DNA from: Clostridia bacterium
GTDB lineage: Bacteria; CBDUZB01; JAGLHV01
Direction: 5' to 3'
NCBI GenBank assembly: GCA_030595925.1
Contig: JAUVLC010000048.1
Span: 1 to 18,922, forward strand
Length of the DNA stretch: 18,922 bases
The position numbers and the translations under genes were made by a program. Within the stretch, counting starts at the first letter, position 1, and every line of letters starts with the position of its first letter. Of this stretch, positions 15,588-18,922 are shown in pieces. The notes under the pieces are model-generated. The model worked only from the letters and a program-made list of their open reading frames with translations, was not told where the DNA came from and made no database searches.

Positions 15588-15667
15588 AAAAACAAAATAG
15601 TCCATAGTTGACAGTCCATAGTCCATAGATAAAAGTATAAAAGACTGCGAATGGCAAATGGTGAATA

Positions 15668-15690
15668 GTAGGGGCGACCCTTGGTCGTCC
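15668..15690. repeat. Short hairpin (GGGCGACC/GGTCGTCC)
   Basis: GGGCGACC (15672-15679) and GGTCGTCC (15683-15690) can pair with one mismatch around a three-base loop. It follows the last heptamer words and is the right-hand limit of the repeat-rich zone. From about 15700 to 15817 I see plain AT-rich sequence with no clear gene or site. Confidence 0.5.
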
Positions 15691-15817
15691 GAAAGGTTCT
15701 ATATCGTTCAAAACACATTTTACTTTTATTTTTAGATAATGTAAAAAAGTGTCAATTATTTTAAAACAAGACATTGATATTTACCTGTTTACCAAGGGAT
15801 TAGTAACAGAAAATATT

Positions 15818-15834
15818 TCGGTTATTTTAAGTTA
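15818..15834 (+). promoter_or_regulatory. 17-bp direct repeat, copy 1, before the 75-aa gene (possible operator)
   Basis: TCGGTTATTTTAAGTTA occurs here and, identical over all 17 bases, at 16117-16133. Copy 1 ends 44 bp before the start of the 75-aa gene. Both copies also have AGTAAC a short way upstream. Matching sites before two adjacent genes suggest a shared regulator or a recombination footprint. Confidence 0.55.
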
Positions 15835-15878
15835 GCCGTTATGTTGTTCTAAACATCATTCTAAAAGGAGGTATGAAG

Positions 15879-16106
15879 GTGGCAACATATAAACAAATTC
15901 AAGAGTGGGTGAGGGAACAGGAACGCTTTAAATTTACTGTACATACTTGTTGGATAGCTCACGTAAAAGAAATGTGTGGGCTTAAACCAAGAAGAGCGGC
16001 AAACAGAGTTGATGGAAGAAAAAATCCATGTCCGCAGGATAAAGTCGAACCAATTAAAAAAGCATTCAGACATTTCAGAATGAAATGTGTCGATTTTAGA
16101 ACATAA
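15879..16106 (+). CDS. Small basic protein of unknown function (75 aa), partner of the GHKL ATPase
   Basis: I place the start at GTG 15879, giving MATYKQIQEWV..., because AAGGAGG (15865-15871) lies seven bases before it. The ATG at 15873 is only one base from that site. The 75-residue product is rich in Lys/Arg. It has a likely helix at 3-14, a motif TCWIAHVKEMCGL (23-35), a basic turn RRAANR (38-43), NPCP (49-52) and a last helix at about 53-66. Cysteines are at 24, 33, 51 and 70. The helix pattern and charge would fit a small DNA- or RNA-binding protein, but no classical helix-turn-helix can be assigned with confidence. I have an unverified impression of similar small proteins near restriction and helicase genes. 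It is flanked by two identical 17-bp repeats and followed by the ATPase gene after 109 bp. Confidence 0.65.
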   Translation: MATYKQIQEWVREQERFKFTVHTCWIAHVKEMCGLKPRRAANRVDGRKNPCPQDKVEPIKKAFRHFRMKCVDFRT

Positions 16107-16116
16107 ACGAAGTAAC

Positions 16117-16133
16117 TCGGTTATTTTAAGTTA
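16117..16133 (+). promoter_or_regulatory. 17-bp direct repeat, copy 2, before the ATPase gene (possible operator)
   Basis: This is identical to 15818-15834 and ends 82 bp before the ATPase start. An inverted partner of its GTTATTTT core, AAAATAAC, lies at 16161-16168, so this copy could also form a weak hairpin or a two-site operator. No convincing -35/-10 pair was found in the gap. Confidence 0.5.
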
Positions 16134-16215
16134 TCGGAAATTGAGAAGTGTGAGGAGTATAAAATAACTTTCTTGGACACCAAATGATATTAAAAAAATA
16201 GAGGAAGATTTGCAT

Positions 16216-18591
16216 ATGGAAGAACTTTTTGGGGAATTATACAATTCAAATTATGAAAGTGAAATTGAATCAATTATAAAAAAAAATAAAGTAATGTGTG
16301 ATCCTAATAACTGGAAACCTTATGGGGATAATAAAGGGAATTTTGGTACTTTTGAAAGTCAGCAGTACCATCCTATTCCAGCATTAATTGAAAAAATTAC
16401 CAATTCTATTGATGCGATGCTTATTAAAGAGTGTAAAATAAAAGGGTTAAATCCAAAATCAAAAGATGCTCCAAAGTCAATGAAAAAAGCAGTTGAATTA
16501 TTTTATAATGTAAAGGATGGAGAGATAGGAGAATTAGATCCAAAGTCAAGACGGGGACTAGCAGAAAACATACAAATTTTAGCGTTTGGAGATAAAAGTC
16601 AGCCTTCAATTGTCATTTATGATAATGGCGAAGGACAATCGCCAGATTTTTTCAAAGACACATTTCTTTCTCTACACACAAACAATAAAACTAATATTTC
16701 TTTCGTTCAAGGTAAATATAACATGGGGTCAACTGGTGCAGTTGTGTTTTGTGGAGATAATAAATATCAGCTTATTGCTTCAAAAAGAGACTCAATTTTT
16801 CAAAGTAATTCAAAATTTGGATTTACATTAGTTAGGCGTCATCCCTTATCAACAGAAGAAGAATATGAATATGGAAAAGCAACATGGTATGAATATTATT
16901 GCCCAAATAATTTAATACCATCTTTCAATATTAGTTCATTAGATATTGGGTTATATAATAGAAAATTCAAGAGTGGGAGTATTGTAAAGCTTTATTCCTA
17001 TCAGTTACCTCGTGGTTCTCGTTCAGATATTACTTGGGATTTATGGAGAGATTTAAATCAATACATGTTTAATTTACCATTACCAGTCATAGTCTTTGAA
17101 AAGAGAGATTATAGAAGAAAAACCCCAAGTAAACCTTTATTAGGAAATAGAACACGTATTGCAATTGATGATAGAAATAAAGTTGAAAAAATAATCCAGT
17201 TTAATATTCCTAAAAATTCCGATGTTGGGGAAGTTAATATTGAAGTAATTATTTTTGACAAATTAGTTGACCACAATGAGTTCATAAATCATAAATCAAT
17301 TATCTTTACTCTTAATGGTCAGGTACAAGGATTTGAAGGACAATCTTTTATATCGCAAGATTTGGGTTTTTCCCTATTAAAAAAGCATATGTTAATTCAT
17401 GTTGATTGCACAAAAGTACCAACCAGCATACGGCAAGACTTATTTATGTCAAATCGTACACATTTAAAACAATGTCCTAAGACAGAAAAATTAAAAGATG
17501 TGATTATAAAAGTATTGAGAGAGAGTGAGCAACTAAAACAGTTAAACAACGATAGAAAAAATGCCATATTTCAAGATTCAGAATCAGATAAAGAATTATT
17601 AACTAATTTACTGTCTAAATTACCTATAGATAAAGATGTCTTAAATTTATTAAAAAAAGATGGTGTTTTAAATTTCCTTAAAATAAAAGGCAAAAAATTT
17701 AAACCAGAAAAACCTCTAAAACAAAAAAAAATGAAAAGATTTCCTTCAATTTTTAATCTTAAGCATAGTGATAATGGACAATTATATAAAACGATCCCAA
17801 TAAATAGCCAAGGTAAAGTCATTCTTGAAACAGATGTTGAAGATGATTATTTATTTAGACCATATGAGAAAGGTACTTTTGAAATTGAAATATTACAGAA
17901 ACAAAATAACACAGACAAACCGATAAAAGACCCGAGTCCAAACCCAAATGAAGTTACAGACATTATTACGGTTGAAAGGGAAGGGCCCAATAATGGTACA
18001 ATTAAACTTATAATAAAACCTAATCATAAAGCCACTGTTGGAGAGGAGGTTGATATAAAAGCAAAAATTAGTTCACCTGGTCAAGATTTAAGTTGTGTAT
18101 TTACAGTTAAAGTTGATAAAAAAATCGTTCCACCAAAAGAAAAGGAAGAAAAAAACTCAGAAACTTTTCCAAATTTACCAACACCGAAGAAAGCTTATGA
18201 ATCACCTGTTGAAAATAATGGTGTTCCATGGAATGAATTCAATTGGGATGGCAATGATATAGTAAAAGTAATTAGTGCTGTTAATGATGAAACAAATGAA
18301 TTATTAGTGGAGGGTATTGTTGTAAACATGGATGCCTTTGTGTTAAAACGGTTTGTTTCAAAAAACAAAATTAAAACAGAAAAGGAATTAAAATTTATTT
18401 CAGATAAATATTTTTTATCCGTTTATTTGCATTCTCTTTTCTTGTTTAGTATTCTACAAAAGATGAGAAAAGAAGATGATAAATTAAAACCAATTGAGGT
18501 AGATGAGTTTGTTTCTTCAATGATAAAACCCTACTCCAATTTCTTACTTTACGAAAATTATCATATTACAAAAATGGCTTTTGATGATTAA
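16216..18591 (+). CDS. GHKL (Bergerat-fold) ATPase, MORC/MutL/Hsp90-like, with C-terminal beta domains
   Basis: A 791-aa protein starting at ATG 16216, with GAGGAAG eight bases upstream; the TTG at 16210 is too close to that site. The ATP-binding motifs are clear: E59-x3-N63-x2-D66 (EKITNSIDA, N-box), D136-N-G-E-G-Q (G1) and G166-KYNMGSTG (G2). Residues about 220-420 probably form the S5-like transducer domain seen in MORC/MutL relatives, ending in the conserved-looking TSIRQDLFMSNR (403-414). About 575-637 reads as a beta-sandwich (GTIKLIIKPNHKATVGEEVDI). The final about 120 residues (from NGVPWNEFNWDG) form a separate domain I do not recognise. No nuclease motif is evident. Prokaryotic MORC-like ATPases are known in restriction-modification and other defence contexts (for example, the MutL-like component of mza-type systems), so a defence role is a reasonable inference only. 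Confidence 0.8.
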   Translation: MEELFGELYNSNYESEIESIIKKNKVMCDPNNWKPYGDNKGNFGTFESQQYHPIPALIEKITNSIDAMLIKECKIKGLNPKSKDAPKSMKKAVELFYNVKDGEIGELDPKSRRGLAENIQILAFGDKSQPSIVIYDNGEGQSPDFFKDTFLSLHTNNKTNISFVQGKYNMGSTGAVVFCGDNKYQLIASKRDSIFQSNSKFGFTLVRRHPLSTEEEYEYGKATWYEYYCPNNLIPSFNISSLDIGLYNRKFKSGSIVKLYSYQLPRGSRSDITWDLWRDLNQYMFNLPLPVIVFEKRDYRRKTPSKPLLGNRTRIAIDDRNKVEKIIQFNIPKNSDVGEVNIEVIIFDKLVDHNEFINHKSIIFTLNGQVQGFEGQSFISQDLGFSLLKKHMLIHVDCTKVPTSIRQDLFMSNRTHLKQCPKTEKLKDVIIKVLRESEQLKQLNNDRKNAIFQDSESDKELLTNLLSKLPIDKDVLNLLKKDGVLNFLKIKGKKFKPEKPLKQKKMKRFPSIFNLKHSDNGQLYKTIPINSQGKVILETDVEDDYLFRPYEKGTFEIEILQKQNNTDKPIKDPSPNPNEVTDIITVEREGPNNGTIKLIIKPNHKATVGEEVDIKAKISSPGQDLSCVFTVKVDKKIVPPKEKEEKNSETFPNLPTPKKAYESPVENNGVPWNEFNWDGNDIVKVISAVNDETNELLVEGIVVNMDAFVLKRFVSKNKIKTEKELKFISDKYFLSVYLHSLFLFSILQKMRKEDDKLKPIEVDEFVSSMIKPYSNFLLYENYHITKMAFDD

Positions 18592-18660
18592 TAATATTTT
18601 ATATTATAACAGTATTAATTTATAGATGCTCAAACAAGAATATTGTAAAATGAAAATACG

Positions 18661-18780
18661 CTCCACAACTTCTGATAACACCGGGTACAAGGTTCTGCTT
18701 CCTTTGGTCGCTTTACCCAAATTGCTTTCCCGTTGGTCAGTGCAACTTCTTTTATCTGCAGAACGTTAAGCGAAAGGCGA
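18661..18780. other. Structured intergenic segment of unlike composition
   Basis: It is more GC-balanced than its surroundings. GTTCTGC (18692-18698) and GCAGAAC (18758-18764) are inverted; GGGTA (18684-18688) and TACCC (18714-18718) are inverted; and CAACTTCT occurs twice in direct order (18666-18673 and 18743-18750). GTTAAGC (18765-18771) fits the GTTRRRY core of integron attC sites, but no matching RYYYAAC partner is found. It could be a structured leader, a recombination site or a remnant. Confidence 0.35.
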
Positions 18781-18807
18781 CACTGCTGTTTAAGAAAGGA
18801 GATTATA

Positions 18808-18922
18808 ATGACATTAAAGGATCTTATCAAAGAAGGTAAAGGATTATTAATAGAAATTGTTTCAAAGAATAGAGATATTATTGCTGGAGAACTCCCAGTA
18901 AAGATCAAATCTTTACACGTCA
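18808..18922 (+). CDS. Start of an unrecognised gene, cut by the window edge
   Basis: ATG 18808 follows AAGAAAGGAG (18792-18801) by six bases, a good ribosome site, and the frame stays open for 38 codons to the end of the window (MTLKDLIKEGKGLLIEIV, then SKNRDIIAGELPVKIK). The visible N-terminus looks like a soluble alpha-helical start. No motif can be named. It is in the same orientation as the ATPase, 216 bp downstream, and could be a third component of that module or the next unrelated gene. Confidence 0.55.
   Translation, partial: MTLKDLIKEGKGLLIEIVSKNRDIIAGELPVKIKSLHV

Larger units (their letters stand above)
15158..15628 (+). repeat. Intergenic repeat block E (largest; heptamers, microsatellite, 157-bp module)
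   Basis: This starts inside the thrS stop and fills most of the 719-bp gap before the small gene at 15879. Order: AACAGAT (15158-15164); a 30-bp AGTCSAY element (15165-15194); a second (15211-15240) with ATTACGGATAAAGAC; an AAAGAA hexamer microsatellite (15275-15326); GGCACAAA, GGCATCAA, GGCACAGA, GGCACAAA with 8-bp step (15330-15361); GCAAATG twice then GCGAATA (15392-15412); the full 157-bp module (15431-15587); and a third, slightly altered 30-bp element (15599-15628). Three more GCGAATG/GCAAATG heptads follow at 15647-15667. No gene is seen. Confidence 0.88.

Noticed and set aside
16099-16127. Promoter using TATTTT of the 17-bp repeat as a -10 box
   Set aside because: No acceptable -35 box at 16-18 bp spacing in either copy.
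18630-18908. 92-aa minus-strand ORF at the window end
   Set aside because: It overlaps the start of the plus-strand gene at 18808, which has a good ribosome site. The minus ORF has none visible and no recognisable motif, though it runs through the structured segment.

Overview
The window is AT-rich and tightly packed on the + strand, and it carries genes for an LPS-like envelope: heptose kinase, CMP-Kdo synthetase, arabinose-5-phosphate isomerase, a polyprenyl-phosphate sugar transferase, an O-antigen ligase/polymerase and a lipoprotein. This points to a diderm (Gram-negative-type) bacterium. The gene content, the TGS-less ThrS and the repeat-filled spacers would suit an uncultivated lineage such as Omnitrophota or a relative. 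That placement is inference; there is no rRNA or other marker here to confirm it.

Layout. (1) 2-6477, surface polysaccharide genes: the 3' end of a membrane glycosyltransferase, a WecA/MraY-type phosphotransferase, an O-antigen ligase-like protein with C-terminal TPRs, a UDP-galactopyranose-mutase-like flavoprotein and a GT4 glycosyltransferase. (2) 6537-7796, an orphan LeuC/homoaconitase-type large subunit. (3) 8399-9478, a DUF3108 lipoprotein. (4) 9854-13204, inner-core sugar genes: rfaE1/hldE1 overlapping kdsB, then kdsD. (5) 13429-15159, thrS. (6) 15690-18922, accessory DNA: a 75-aa basic protein, a 791-aa GHKL (Bergerat-fold) ATPase and the 5' end of another gene. The last region resembles a defence-type module and is the best candidate for an undescribed system.

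The other striking content is in the spacers. Those at 764-1000, 7900-8360, 11603-12195, 13207-13403 and 15158-15690 are built from a shared set of short words, most repeated in tandem with a period of exactly 7 bp (AGTCCAT, GCAAATG, AGTTATA/G, AACAGAT, GGAAATT, TGAAGTT, TGTTATT). Others have a period of 8 (GGCACAAA) or 6 (AAAGAC/AAAGAA). A 30-bp element made of four AGTCSAY heptamers plus AG occurs nine times in full. Three genes (the glycosyltransferase, kdsB, thrS) end inside or against the same AACAGAT-AGTCCAT junction, and in kdsB the repeat appears to encode the last residues and the stop. A 157-bp module with two hairpins occurs in two equal-length copies and one shortened copy. A separate nested palindromic element (9561-9756) lies before rfaE1.

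How the genes work together: KdsD and KdsB make and activate Kdo, and HldE1 phosphorylates heptose for the LPS inner core. The WecA-like enzyme starts a lipid-linked glycan, the GT4 and flavoprotein act on sugars or precursors, and the O-antigen ligase-like protein polymerises or transfers the glycan. LeuC and ThrS are metabolic and translation genes placed among them. The ATPase and its small partner carry matching 17-bp repeats upstream of each start, which suggests shared regulation.
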